Source of the DNA: Enoplolaimus lenunculus
Lineage: Eukaryota > Nematoda > Enoplea > Enoplida > Thoracostomopsidae
Direction: 5' to 3'
DNA: 64,000 bases
NCBI GenBank assembly: GCA_030248215.1
Contig: JASANG010002725.1
Coordinates: 124,001-188,000 of the forward strand
Position numbers and translations under genes: made by a program
Shown: positions 46,132 to 58,073 of the stretch, in pieces
Position numbering within the stretch: the stretch's first letter is position 1
Layout of the letters: the number at the start of each line of letters is the position of its first letter
The notes under the pieces: generated by a model
Databases searched by the model: none
Told to the model about the DNA's origin: nothing
The model's input: the letters and a program-made list of their open reading frames with translations, nothing else

Positions 46132-48719
46132 AGTAAAAGACATGAGCTGCGGTGCACCGGTTGTTACAAGCGAGATTTGCTCAAACGATGTTGAGTACAA
46201 TATAGCGCTATAAATTGAAATGAACGATTGTATGCTGTTGTGGAAATATTTTCAGTAAATAAAGCATTAACTAAAAAACCTATTACTCTTACAAAAGGAG
46301 CAATTGAGTTTTTCAGTTGAAACATTGTATCAGATTCTTAGTCCAGCATGCATGTATCGTCGAAACTTTTATATAGTATTTAGTGCAAACGCATATATAC
46401 TTAAAGTATATTTGAATCTATGCGATGAATTAATTACACTGTAAGTTTCAGTGAGTTGATTTTAAATTGAGTTAAATCACTCAGTCCGAGTTGGAACTAT
46501 CAGAACTCAGAATTTTGAGTACATTCAATTCATTCTGAGTTAACTAATCAACTCACACGTAGTCAACTCAACTCACAGTGAGAATCAAGTCAACTCAGAG
46601 TGAGTTAGTTTACTGTTATTAACTCACAAATAATTAACGTTCCGTCTGAGTTAATGAATTAACTCATTGGAATTTACAGTGTACCCTGTCATACGTGTTG
46701 CAAAAATATGAAACCGGAGTATGTGAGATCAACAGTCATCATTAATAATCGAAAGATAAAACTATTGGTATCTGAAGGTATCGGTTACAAGCAAATGTTT
46801 ATTTCTGTCGCTAAACTGGTGGAATATCTCAGAAAAGTAATTGCATTTTTGTCACTCAGCAGCGACATTTTGTCGTATCAATGCTTTGTTTCACGAGAAT
46901 ATTTTGATAGATATGTACATATTTTATAACCCTTAATGATGGAACCAGAGTCACGGCGGTTGAGATTAACCAGCTAAGCGCATCCCTCACATTTTTAAAA
47001 CAGAGAATTTCGCATAACATAGAATGAAAATTTTATGATAAACGTAGAGTGTTTTTTGCCTACAAATTATTACAATTGCATTTCGTCTCTCGCTCTCACA
47101 TCGTTTGTAAAGATTCTTCAACCGTGGTGTATTGCGCGCCCCTGCGAGTGTGCCTTCCCTTGTTTTATAACAGCTGCTTCGCCCATAAACTAGGCATGAT
47201 TTGCCTTTAAATATATCAAGCAAATGATACAATATGTGATTAACAAACCGTACAGACAAGCTTATACTAAGATTTATAGCAATGACTTGCTGGTCACAGT
47301 ACTTTTTGCCTTCTACATACAGATTAATTAATATCACTTATGTAAATTCTGAAAAATTTGACATTTGAACTATTATACATCCTGCGAAATATAACCAACA
47401 ATATGTTTAACTCTGAAATTACACTGTACTGGTGCAAAATACTACGCAAACGAACTAAATTGAGCCGAATGACGTCGACTTCCGCAGTCACTACAGAGTT
47501 TGTGTAGAGTTACAATTGTTTTATCATTTCGCAGTGTATTTAAAATGTTATCTTAATATATCTGCACACACAATTTTGCAGTTGATTTTTAATTATTAAA
47601 ATTTTTGCGGCCAAGTTACAACTTACATTAAGGATGAAATCAGTTCAATTCTTTTTCCTTCAAACTTAAGGTCATTTTCTTCTAATATGCGTCCGAAATC
47701 GAGTTAACTCAAAGGTTATCCTAAATCATATCTTCGGCAACGCAACTAATTTTGTAAAAAGGCATATTTAGATGCTACTGTCGCGCAAGCTTAAAACTAA
47801 AAATGGATCAAATTTCATTATGTTTACTTCAATATAATGCGATATAAATTGAATTAAGCAGTATCAAACAGTATTGCCCGTATTGCTTCGGCGATAAATG
47901 CAGAAAACAACCTATAATGCTTGTTGTTTATATTTTTAGACTTACATATGCTTAATTGTAAGGATAGAATTTCTCAAAGACCATTTTACATTACTCTTTA
48001 GTAAAGCATAACAATCTTGTTTTACTTCGAAAACTAATTGCGGTTTTGCACCAATTTTATTTTAGCCAAGTTGAAATACTAGTAAACATAAGTTTTCTTG
48101 GGTCCAAGGGGCTGGCCATTGGCAGACTTGGAAGACTAGGAGGTTTACTGGCTGGGAGCCTTGAGCTTAGGTGAAGGTTTCGGTTTAGGCTTATGGTCAG
48201 TCTTATGTTTAGCCTTAAGCGTAGCCTTAAGCTTTAGATTTAAGTTTATGCCCAGGCTTTGTCTTTGTAAGCTGCTTGTTGTAATTAACGCGGACCACTT
48301 TTTGTAGAGGGAGAACGGTTGTTATTGCCTGTGGACCAGAGAAATAAAGATGTTAGTTGGTAAAGAATTATTACCTGCCTTTTACTTTACCCGCTGGTAT
48401 GCCCGCGAAAAACTTCTTCGCTTGCGACTGCATATTACCAAGCTTGAAGTTAATACTAAAAACTCGCGATAGGAACAGATAAATAGGTAAAATTTCGCGT
48501 AACACCATATCATATTTTTCAGCTTCTGCAAGTATCTGAAATTCTTTATTTGCAGTAGTATTCCATTGCGTTGCTTATTTCCAATCGAAGAATCTGTGGT
48601 GGGAAATATGGTGGGTGACTTGACCCAGAAAATGTGCCAACGGTGTCGGCAAGCAATGCTTAACGTGAAAAAGGCTCTGAAGTCATGGAATGTGTTGTAC
48701 TTGAGTTAATTATAAGTAG
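46132..48719. other. Spacer between the two DEG/ENaC copies
   Basis: Besides the MITE at 46436, a worn TTAGGC-type relic is visible at about 48110-48265 and a CCCGCGGGT-family scrap at 48380-48425. A 116-codon minus-strand frame at 46987-47337 has no recognisable domain. AATAAA at 46258 could serve gene A. Confidence 0.45.
46436..46681. mobile_element. TA-flanked MITE rich in GAGTTNA motifs
   Basis: The ends CACTGTAAGTTTCAGTGAGT and, reverse-complemented, CACTGTAAATTCCAATGAGT are flanked by TA on both sides. The body consists largely of repeated TGAGTTAA and AACTCA motifs in both orientations. The TA target is consistent with a Tc1/mariner-type source. Confidence 0.7.
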
Positions 48720-50120
48720 CCGCATCGATATGTGATGTAATTAAGCTTAATTGCGAACAGCTGCCTAAAAAGGCATATATTCGCGCAGGTGTAGCAAGTC
48801 ATTGGTTCTGCATTACAACAGGTGTCACAATAAATTAAATGTCAAGTGGTTTAAAAACTGCGCTTCCAAATTAGTAAGCTGTGAATAATAGGTATTTTTA
48901 GTGTTAAAGCTATCGGATAAAAATATAAACATTCTAATTGCTTATATCCCAAGTTTGACAAGTATTATTAGGTTTGGTGATATTTGTTAGAGCATTAATT
49001 AAGCACCAGAATGATAACTCGTAACATGTGCCTGAAATGCTCAGAAGAAAACTGTCGTATATTTCCACGTTGTTGATAGATGGAAACTGTCCCGTTGCGC
49101 CAGTCAGGTTTTCACCCCCCGCACATGGGACCCCATGAGTTTCAGAAATTGAACTTACATTATCTTGCACTCTATATTGTGAGTATGCAACGAAATATTA
49201 ACATGTCGGCGATTTTATATTTATCTCCGTAATTTTTTAAAAAAACTGAAGTATAAGACTTTTATCACTATAGGCTTTGTAGTAGCCAGTCGCCTTTTCA
49301 AGCATCTATTACAGTTTAAACAATTATATAACTCGGGTTGAAATTTTACAGAAACTTCACATTCGTTTTTGAATTTGGTTCCTGTATGAATCCGATGTCT
49401 CGCCGTCTTCACTCATGCGTATTTTTTCTGCCAACATTATGTTCAGTTTAAATTTAAAATTATGTTAAATTGTGCATTATGCCATAGTTGCGATTTTTCG
49501 AACATGAACTGTATATATTAATGAAACCATTTTGAACTTGAAAAAATTGGATAAATCAAACGATCGTCAAGATTACGATTCGAAAATTAGATTCTGCCTC
49601 TGATTGCATGCAATGAAAATTGAATTCTTGCACAGATCTTAATTCGGGTTACGAGTAGGGAATTTTGTTGATGCTCCAAATCTTATATTGATTGAGTTTT
49701 CTACCTGTTGGACCATTATTAATTGGTCCACTTTAATATTTAAATTCTGTATAGTTTGGTAGGATCTATAAGAAAAACCAATTGTATACGGTATAAAATT
49801 CAGATTTTGTTGTACGTTGATCACGACTTTTAATTAATGATCGCAAACATTTATAAAAAATTTTCAGAAGCTGTACAAATTAGCACCTTTAGTAAACAAG
49901 AATCTGGCGTTAACTTACTTTCAATTTCGCGCTATGGTAAAAACTAAATGCTTAAGGGTTGCGCTATACTTTTGTTGACGTCCTGCTCCGTGCGGGACCG
50001 GGTGCCACAATTTGTGCAACCAATCGCTTAGGATTACTATTAACCCAAAGCTAATTATAGATGAAAGTATACCGCGAATATTTTAGTTGATTTTACTAAC
50101 TCCAGTACAGACAATATTCC
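48720..50120 (+). repeat. Duplicated 5' flank of DEG/ENaC gene B
   Basis: Collinear with 40395-41917, with small insertions. One of them, at about 49955-50010, starts AAGGGTTGCGCTATACTTTT and is an end fragment of the MITE family at 59875. Confidence 0.8.
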
Positions 50121-53100
50121 ATGCCTCAGTCTGATAATATTGAATTATTTTGTGAAAATACTACAATACATGGCATTCGCGATTTGTATTATAGTAAGGG
50201 AGTTACACTGAAACTATTTTGGTCTGTGTGCCTTATTACGTGCGTTACAATATTCATCATAACCACAGTACAGCAAGTATTACGATACAGTAGCGCAACT
50301 GTGCAAACTTCAACTAAACGTGAAACTGAAGTCTCACCCGAGTTGCCTACGTTGCGTTTATGCTATGGTGGTGGATTTAATACTGACCTGATGACGAAAA
50401 ACGACGTTCATCCAAGTATAATTGCATCGAAAGTACGATTTTCAGACACGCAATTGCTACACATTAACGACTATGTACAGGTATGGCTAACAACGAATTT
50501 CAAATATTTATATATTAAAGCTGGAACGCCTCACGTACGTATTTTGGGCAGCGTTCCAGCAGATTTGTACATCCATATATAAATTAGCTTCTATACATTA
50601 AGTGAAAAATTCTGATGATATAAGGTTGTTGTTTACTTTTATTGCGTTGTTATTCTATGAGACGAAGTCTGTTTGCTTTTTGTCTATATTTTAACATGTA
50701 TGTAATTTTTATATTGTCTGAAGTAGGCACCAATTTGGGACGCGTATTTTCCGTGCGGATGGTGGATCCCGAGGTGCATCGTTTCTACCGAACCCATACA
50801 GACTAAAAAATTGGTACTGCAATTGAATGCACAATTGTCGATCAAGTTTCAAGGCTTAAGTACAGAATTGCTTAAACAAAATTAGCACTGACCTTTTATA
50901 TTCAAACTGGTATTCATACAATTAACTACGAAATGTACGTAGCAACGGGCCCTGCAAAATACGAAATCAGATCTACAGAGCTTATAATAGTGAAGTCAAA
51001 CGAAAATTTATTTTCTTTGTCATTGTGTGGTTAATATCTTAATAACCGAATAAAATTAGATGTCAACAACAAAAGTTAGTTGAATTTAGCACATTGCGAA
51101 CGTTGTAATGTTTGCAAGCGGATGAGTCGCGTATATTGATTTTGCCAGGCACGCGCGAAATGTTGTGCATTTAATTCTATGTGGACCGGAATAAAATTTC
51201 TCTGCCGGAACCGGAACCGGAATCGGATTCGAAATTTAAGTTTTAGTAATTGTATCAAAAACTAAAGTGTATGACTTTTGACTTTTTTTACAGTATGTTT
51301 GTCTTTATTGTGCACAGTTTCAGTAAAAATTGCTTGTATAGCTGACTGTATTTGCGATCTACTAACCTGTAAATTTGTGATATTAATGGAGGCCTGCCAA
51401 TTCTAAGAACAGCCTGTCAATTCTACTTGGCCTTAAGTTTATTTAAAAATGAAGTCTTATGAAATCATAAATAACAGGTCCCAGATTTTTGAAAATTAAA
51501 CAATTCAATGGAGCGTCGTTTTCACCGCAGTAAGGATACTGTTGTACCAAATATCGAGCTAGACTAGAGAACTAGTTGGGCTAACATCACTGCTTGCCGC
51601 TGTGAACTAGAATTTTAAGTTTAGATTTTGTTATTCGTTTAAAGGTAGAGCTTAAAGCTTTCAATTGCAGTCACATTTTAACAATCCTTGATATAATTTA
51701 CTCTGCTACTGAGAATACTTACTAACAAAAACAAACAGATTTGGAAACAAACGAAAAAATAGGCAAAATTTAAGTTCAATCAGCTTATAAAGTTATAACC
51801 GAAAATCGGAATTCCGGCATCGGAAAAAAGCCCGTCGAAATCGGAATCGGAACCCTAATTTTTTGGAATTTTAGCCGGAATCGGAATTCCGTTACAACCC
51901 TGCGAAATAGCAATTTTGTTATGAAAGGGATAATCATGCATAATATATCTACCCCCTTTTACTTATTTTTGTAATTTAGTTTTGAAACATTTATCACTGT
52001 TGTTGTTGTTGTTGTTGTTGTTGGGTGTTGGTTCTGGTTTGTTTTGTTTTTTTCGTGCACAATGCACGAAAATATTTGCCACAATGCGGCTAAGACATTG
52101 TTTTATATCTCGGCGTAGTTTGATACAGTGAGCACGTGTTTGCACATGTAGAATATGTATAGCACAGAATACACATGCAATGATGGTAGTCCTTTTAGTT
52201 TGCATTGATTTTAATGAACTGCTTTGAGCCCAATGTATAGTTAATACGGTCGAGCGAGACGAAGTTGCAGATGACAGGGTAAAGAGAAAAGATTTCGAAT
52301 AACGGAAATTTAAAACTGTTGTTTACTTTGGATGCTCCATTTCCTATTTCTGTGAAAATTGAACTTAAAGTTTACCCCCTTCGGAAGAATATACAATTCT
52401 TGGAACTTAATTTGTTTTAATTTCGAGTTTTAAAACAAAACATCACTTTTTGTTGAAACTTTTGGGATTTTTAGTTTAAATTTTGTTTTGAAAACTTAAA
52501 TTTGAGTCTAAACATAAAAATTTCTGCGAATTTCTCTAAAATTTTAAGTTCAGAAAAGGTTATAAAAACTTAGATTTTAAGACAAAACAAGTTTTTCTGT
52601 TAATTTGAAGTAAAATTAAAGTTTAGAAATCGTGAAACATTATGTCTTTTATGAATTCCTGTAATATTTCTAAAAATTCATTCGAATTCTTTGAATTTAG
52701 GTAACCTTTAAAATTATGAGTATAACAGTGGTGGTTTCAAGCTCAAAGTGTGTCAGTTCTGGTTTTGCAGCCAAGTGCTGCTGGGGTGCTGGAAATAGTT
52801 TAGAGCTCGCTGTTTGTGACTCAGTCGATAGTTTTGCAGCAAAGTGCTGCCGGCTTAATTTTGACGATTTGTCTTGCATAGCGGACGTAACTTGTGTTTT
52901 TTGTGGCTGTTGAGCCTGAGTTTTACGGACCTAAAGGTCTGTGAGCGATTTTCTGCGCATATAGTAGTTGAGCCGCATCGCGGCCTAGTGAATATACTGT
53001 GAGCTCTGGTGGAATAGTCTTGACAGACATCCTAGTCGTACACTTACCTGCCTGTAGCGGGAACGTTTTGGGCCTGATTTATAGTGACGCAGAAAATAGT

Positions 53101-56100
53101 TAGTGGTGTGGTAGTCCTGACCGACATCCAAGTATTATAATTTGCCTTCGGGTAACGTGTTTATTTCTAAAGTAGTTACAACCTTACTGTGGATTGCGTG
53201 TGCAAATTGAGAATTTTTGAATAAGCGTGTCAAATCTACTTGTGAATTTTGGGGAATTAATTAAGAGTTGATTAGTCGTGTGCTTAGGTAACCGGCAGTA
53301 TTGGAAAGCGTTCCTTGGAGTGCCGACCCTCTATACTGTACCGTTGTTACAATTTTGGTGTATAATTTGTAATTTCAAACTGTTGCTTATGTCCTGCGTC
53401 AGTACTGAAGAGTGGTGAAATCAAGGGGATAGCTATTTGAACGAAAATTCTCCAAATTTTAAGTACGTGGACAAGCGCAGCGGTAGCCAGAGCTTTCGTT
53501 TAAAATAAATGTGTCTTAGTCCTAAGCCTACACGTCTGATAACAAATTGACGTTCTCCTCGGCTACGATATTGTTCACTTCCGTGGCGCCCATTTTTGTT
53601 ACGTTTAAAAAAACCGACACACAATGCTTTTAGCACCCCTAAGGTATGATTTTCGTGAAGACGTTGAATTGCTGTGAACACAAGCAACCGATTTTTGCGT
53701 GACACTTTCATATTTGCAGAAAGCGATGGCCAAAATCAACGCGAGTAGCATAATGGATTTTGTACGCTACTATGCGTATCCATGCGATCAACTGATCACA
53801 TCATTACCCAATCTGAATCAGTTTTGCACTAATGTCACATTGACCAGACATTTCTTGTATCATTATTGTTATCAAAATCGACTTGGCGTACAGTTGTATC
53901 CAGGTGTGACGGGCGGCGTATATTTGTATGTGTTTGAGCCGAACAAAACTAAGCCAAACGATGATCTGCCGGGTTATTTTGGTTCCGAAATATTCGACGG
54001 CGATCATCCGGTCAAACTGGACGATTTATTGTTGCCGTTGAATTATAAGCTTATGGTTTCGTTACGCAAAGTATGACTAAACTAAATGTAGAATCGTTAG
54101 TTCGAGTGTTGAAACACATAGAGTTTTATATTTTGTCAACAAAAAGTGTTCAAGTTTCTCGCACAAATTTCTCAAACTTATATGTTTAATTTCGTGCAGC
54201 ACCAGAGATCGCAGTTGTTTCCGTACAAATTGGAGAAACACAAACAATTATTTAGTAAATTGTTTACACATCATGTCAGTGTTGGTTTTTATGGGCGTAA
54301 CAGTAGCACTAAGCATCTTCATAAACCAAAAATCTAAGCCTAAACCTCAGCTGAACCGTAAGTCTAAAAACTAAATTGCCTGTGCGAAAGTCTAAGCCTA
54401 TGCGCCGAATAGTGTAAAACGTAATTCTTGTAATATTGCAGTCCCGAAGGTAAAGGTAACTCTCCTAAACAACTACAGACTGTTGAAAACAGGACGTCGC
54501 TGACAACAGCCACTTCGAAGCCAGGTAAAAAAAGCTCCTGAACAAAAGCCGGAAAGCCAAATGTTTTCACCCAGTAAAACACAATATTGGTTTCATTTCA
54601 ACTAAAGCACAACCAGATAAAAAAGTTCAATCAAAACAGAGCCATAACTATGAACATCACGAAATCTTGGTAACCAACTCCTGAGCTTGGAACCAGCCAC
54701 ATCTGTAAGTATAAAAGTTAAACAAGGATGCCGTCTACACTCGGCGTATTTAACTTATGGTGAAAAGTTTATATCTGAGCGAGAGGAAATACTGCCATGT
54801 TCTGAGGGAGGCCGTTCCATAGTCATCAAACATGGGGATTGCGTATTCATAAGCATATGTACACGCACTCGAATAGGCTGGGTTGCATCCCCACAAGTGC
54901 TAGAGGTAATAAACTCCCACCACACTGGGACCAACTGAAATCGGCATATGAATAAATCAAAACAGAAAAGGGTCTGCTGATGGATTATGTATAACGCTCA
55001 ACAAATGACGCAAAGCCTATGCACAGCATCAACAGTGTTTACGCTTGTAGAATTTGAACGCCACACCCAAGTCACCTTATGCAGGTGAATGCCTTAGCTT
55101 TAGTCTGTTCAGTGTGGGGTTCATGTTACAAAATTGGGGAACCTGGAACACCTTTGGTTCCTATTACAATATCGGGTAACATTTTGCCTGCACGTTGATT
55201 TGCTATCATATTCGGAAAAATTTGAATTGTCTGCTATCCTGATGTGACATTCACTGTTTGTACTGCAATATCGTGTGATATTCGAAATATTGTCTGTCAA
55301 TATCATGTGACATGTTTGAAAATGTCTGTAAAGGTTGTGGTAAACTAGCCTGAATGTCCAGTGGAATGTCATTGATACTAAAATTTGAATTATTTGTACA
55401 CAGGAACATATTTAAGAAAAATTTTAACCAGAAACACAAAACTAGAAGCCAATTCAACATTCATTATCGTTAAATGCTACATTCTCAAACTTTTTTTACT
55501 ATTTTAGCAGCGCGCACAAATTGCAGTGTCCTGTATTATACAATGTGATAGTTGGTAAAATTTTGGAGTATCATATGATATTCGTATAAATGTTCAGTGA
55601 TATCATGTGACATATGGCAGTAAGCGATTATCACTTGAGATCAGAGATTTGTAAGCCAATGACATGTGGCATTCACATCTTGCAGTCATATTCGATATTC
55701 AGATTAAAGGTGACCTACACATGATGGTTAGCAGACAAATACGACTTTTTGAATATGATATAGAGTCTATTAGCAGACAAAATGTTACCCAATAGGCTAA
55801 TAGGGATAAAAGGTGTCCCAAGCTTCCCCGGTTATAACGTAAGCCCCGCATAGGTGAATGCACCGCCTTATTTAAAATTAAGTTTCAAAATTTCTTTCGA
55901 GAAATACACTTGAAACATACGTTTTACATCTTGCAGTACTCGAAATAGCTAAATTACAGGTGCGTACAAAGCAAATCAAAGAACTTTCAGCAGAAATCAC
56001 GTAGACCATATGCGACGCGCACACGCGGTTAAGGTGGGGCTGCCTTATATGGCTACTATGAGTCCAACATTGTTCTAACACTAAGCTAAAGACGGTAAAA

Positions 56101-58073
56101 CAGTGAGACTTATGTACACCCGGATGAGGTTCGAGTTCGAAAATTTCTAATTTATGCTGTAGCGCTGAGTTAGCGTAAAGCTGACTAGAACTGTATACCA
56201 CAATACGGGCTTAAGTATATTTCAATTTTAATTGTAGACAACATATAATCGAGTTGCGCAACTGAATTGGTTCAAACGTGACCAACTTTGTAGAGATATT
56301 CCTGGCGAACATATCAACTGCCACTATCAGTGTTACCAAGAAACACGGATGTCTCATTGTGGTTGTGTGTCGTATACTATTGACCGTCAAACACCATACT
56401 GGTCTCAATATTTTCACGCGAATCCACATTTGTCTAACTTGTCAGATTGTCCAATTTTTACAAGATGGGAAACTTGTGAACACTTATTGGTTAAATCGGA
56501 CTACTACCTACAATGTTTAAGCCGCTGCTTGCCGAAATGTCACGAAACCGAAATTGAAATCAATACGATTGGAACACCATTCTTTAAATCAAAACAACGA
56601 GGTTCAATTGTAAGCTGGGGAACGGTTGTTGGTTATAGACATTTAGAGGCGCTATAGTTTCAAATATCCATATGCTTAATTTGGCTGGGACTAAGATGAG
56701 GTTTGTCCAAAACGTAAACATTTAATCAATTTTATTTTCTTAACGTAGCATTTAATTGATGCCTCACCGAAAGGAATAAAATTAACGATGGATTTCGCTA
56801 TATAATACATGAAATGCAATGCGGTAATAAAGACTGATGGTAATAAGGAACGAACACAAAATTGATTGCCAGAAAATGAGTTGCATATGCTTTTAAAAAA
56901 GGTTAAAGTTGACCTAAAATGGGAACGATACTAAACACGGGAGGAGGTGAACAGAGCAGATGCTCCAAGATTCTGAATCATAACTACGGTACTTATATGT
57001 TTAAGCGTCTACAGCGATCATAAACACAATTTCTAGACACTCAAATTTTCAAGACACCCACGGCGAACTAAATTTTAATTTGAACTTGGAATGGTAGCCG
57101 ATTCTATTTCAATATTAACCCTTTCTCACATGAATATTTTCTATTTTCCCTGAGTCCTACTTTTATGCGTGGATTCGAACTCCAGTGACTGGAGTGGGAG
57201 GCGTATACCATCACCACTCAGCTATAGGAGCTTGACGCTCGAGCCCGAGGGGGCTCTCACGTCTTGTGGTGATTTAGTACCATGTATACGTATTGCAATT
57301 GTTCCACACGGTGCGATATACATTATTTAACGTATATACACTGCGCTGAGTTGCCTATAGGCAACTCAATGTGAGAAGGGGTTAATAGCGTCTGGTAGCT
57401 CATATTTTGTCGTCATTTAATCTCAACCAAAGAATATTGAATGGTAATGTTAGTTAAATTTTGAACCATTTTCATGTAGCGTTGTTCTATTTATAGAGCC
57501 GTCCGGACAGTAGGCTTAGGTGTTCGAGTGGACGTTTCAACCAAACTCTTTTAACATCCCTGTCAACGTTTCAACGTTAGCGGCCCAAAGATCAGGGGCG
57601 GAACATTTTTCTGAGAAACTAGAAAAGATTAACCTTAAGCTTTAGACTAGTTTTTTGCTTGGCTTAGGATTAGTCTTAGGCTTAGGAATATGCCCATTCT
57701 TACGCTTAGGCTTAGGCTGAGGTTAGGCTTTACGAATATGCTTATAATACTGTTCCGCCCCTGTTCTTTACATTGGCCAAATGTTAAGTATGATAAATGC
57801 CTGACACCAACTGTGACGGATGCACACTGTGCTAATTGTTCAGTTTCATGTTGTTCGTTATTTACATTTTTTCAGGTTATCATTGGATACTCGGTTAACG
57901 TCCACGTTATTGTTACCGAAACAGACGCGTATCCACCAGAAGAATTGATTTCAAACGTTGGTGGTCTATTAGGTGTCTGGCTCGGAAGCTCAGTAATCAG
58001 CTTTGTGCAACTTATAACACTGTGTAGCTGTGGTTGTGCACAGCGGAGTAACATTGTTATATTTGCGAAATAA
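50121..58073 (+). CDS. DEG/ENaC family sodium channel subunit, gene B
   Basis: Exons are 50121-50480, 53720-54070, 56238-56609 and 57876-58073; all introns are phase 0, GT-AG, giving 426 residues. Exon lengths are identical to gene A one by one. The HG motif (FCENTTIHGI), TM1, the outer cysteines (CHYQCYQE, HCGCVSYT, CLPKCHETEIEI) and TM2 (ELISNVGGLLGVWLGSSVIS) are all present, with filter G-S-S and again Gln (SFVQLI) where the family has Glu. The first 88 or so codons are nearly identical to gene A, while exons 2-4 are clearly more diverged (about two thirds of residues shared by eye), so the two subunits may differ in outer-domain function. Introns are longer than in gene A because of MITE insertions. 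The stop codon overlaps an AATAAA (58069-58074). The two subunits could co-assemble, but this is inference. Confidence 0.92.
50506..50580 (+). mobile_element. Helitron-like 5' fragment in gene B intron 1
   Basis: TATATATTAAAGCTGGAACG followed by CACGTACGTATTTTGGGC matches the first part of the element at 13536; the rest is absent. It starts 28 bases after the exon 1 donor. Confidence 0.5.
51180..51902. repeat. TTCCGG-rich hAT-like relic in gene B intron 1
   Basis: The right end, reverse-complemented, reads CAGGGTTGTAACGGAATTCC, like the ends of the element at 35556. The left part keeps GCCGGAACCGGAACCGGAAT but no clear end. The rest of this 3.2-kb intron (to 53719) includes a (GTT)n tract near 52000. 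A short minus-strand frame at 52697-52879 contains an internally duplicated QH(F/L)AAK and was not recognised. Confidence 0.5.
55113..55850 (-). mobile_element. MITE with ATATCATATGATAT dyads, copy 2
   Basis: It lies in gene B intron 2, in opposite orientation to 39630-40320. The ends TGTGGGGTTCATGTTACAAA and, reverse-complemented, TGCGGGGCTTACGTTATAAC are inverted. The dyads here are partly changed to ATATCATGTGACAT forms, with one intact at about 55570. A block around TCACTTGAGATCAGAGATTT is shared with copy 1. Confidence 0.7.
57119..57381 (-). mobile_element. piggyBac-like MITE carrying a tRNA-like segment
   Basis: The flanks are TTAA on both sides (57115-57118 and 57382-57385). The ends read CCCTTTCTCACAT and, reverse-complemented, CCCCTTCTCACAT; a CCC start and TTAA target are piggyBac features. 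On the minus strand the interior has TAGCTGAGTGG (A-box form) and, 33 or so bases on, AGTTCGAATCC (B-box form), as in a tRNA gene, but the T arm does not pair well, so it is a tRNA relic. The hairpin GAGTTGCC-TATA-GGCAACTC is near one end. It sits in gene B intron 3. Confidence 0.75.
57582..57778 (-). mobile_element. TTAGGC-rich MITE, copy 8
   Basis: One of the best preserved copies: GGCCCAAAGATCAGGGGCGG at the left, CCGCCCCTGTTCTTTACATT then GGCC at the right, and two blocks of GCTTAGGCTTAGG inside. It lies 97 bases upstream of exon 4 of DEG/ENaC gene B. Confidence 0.8.

Noticed and set aside
46987-47337. 116-codon minus-strand frame
   Set aside because: Longest unassigned frame in the spacer, but no motif, no splice partner and no repeat relationship was found.
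53433-53711. 92-codon minus-strand frame in gene B intron 1
   Set aside because: Lies antisense in an intron, without recognisable domain; most likely chance.
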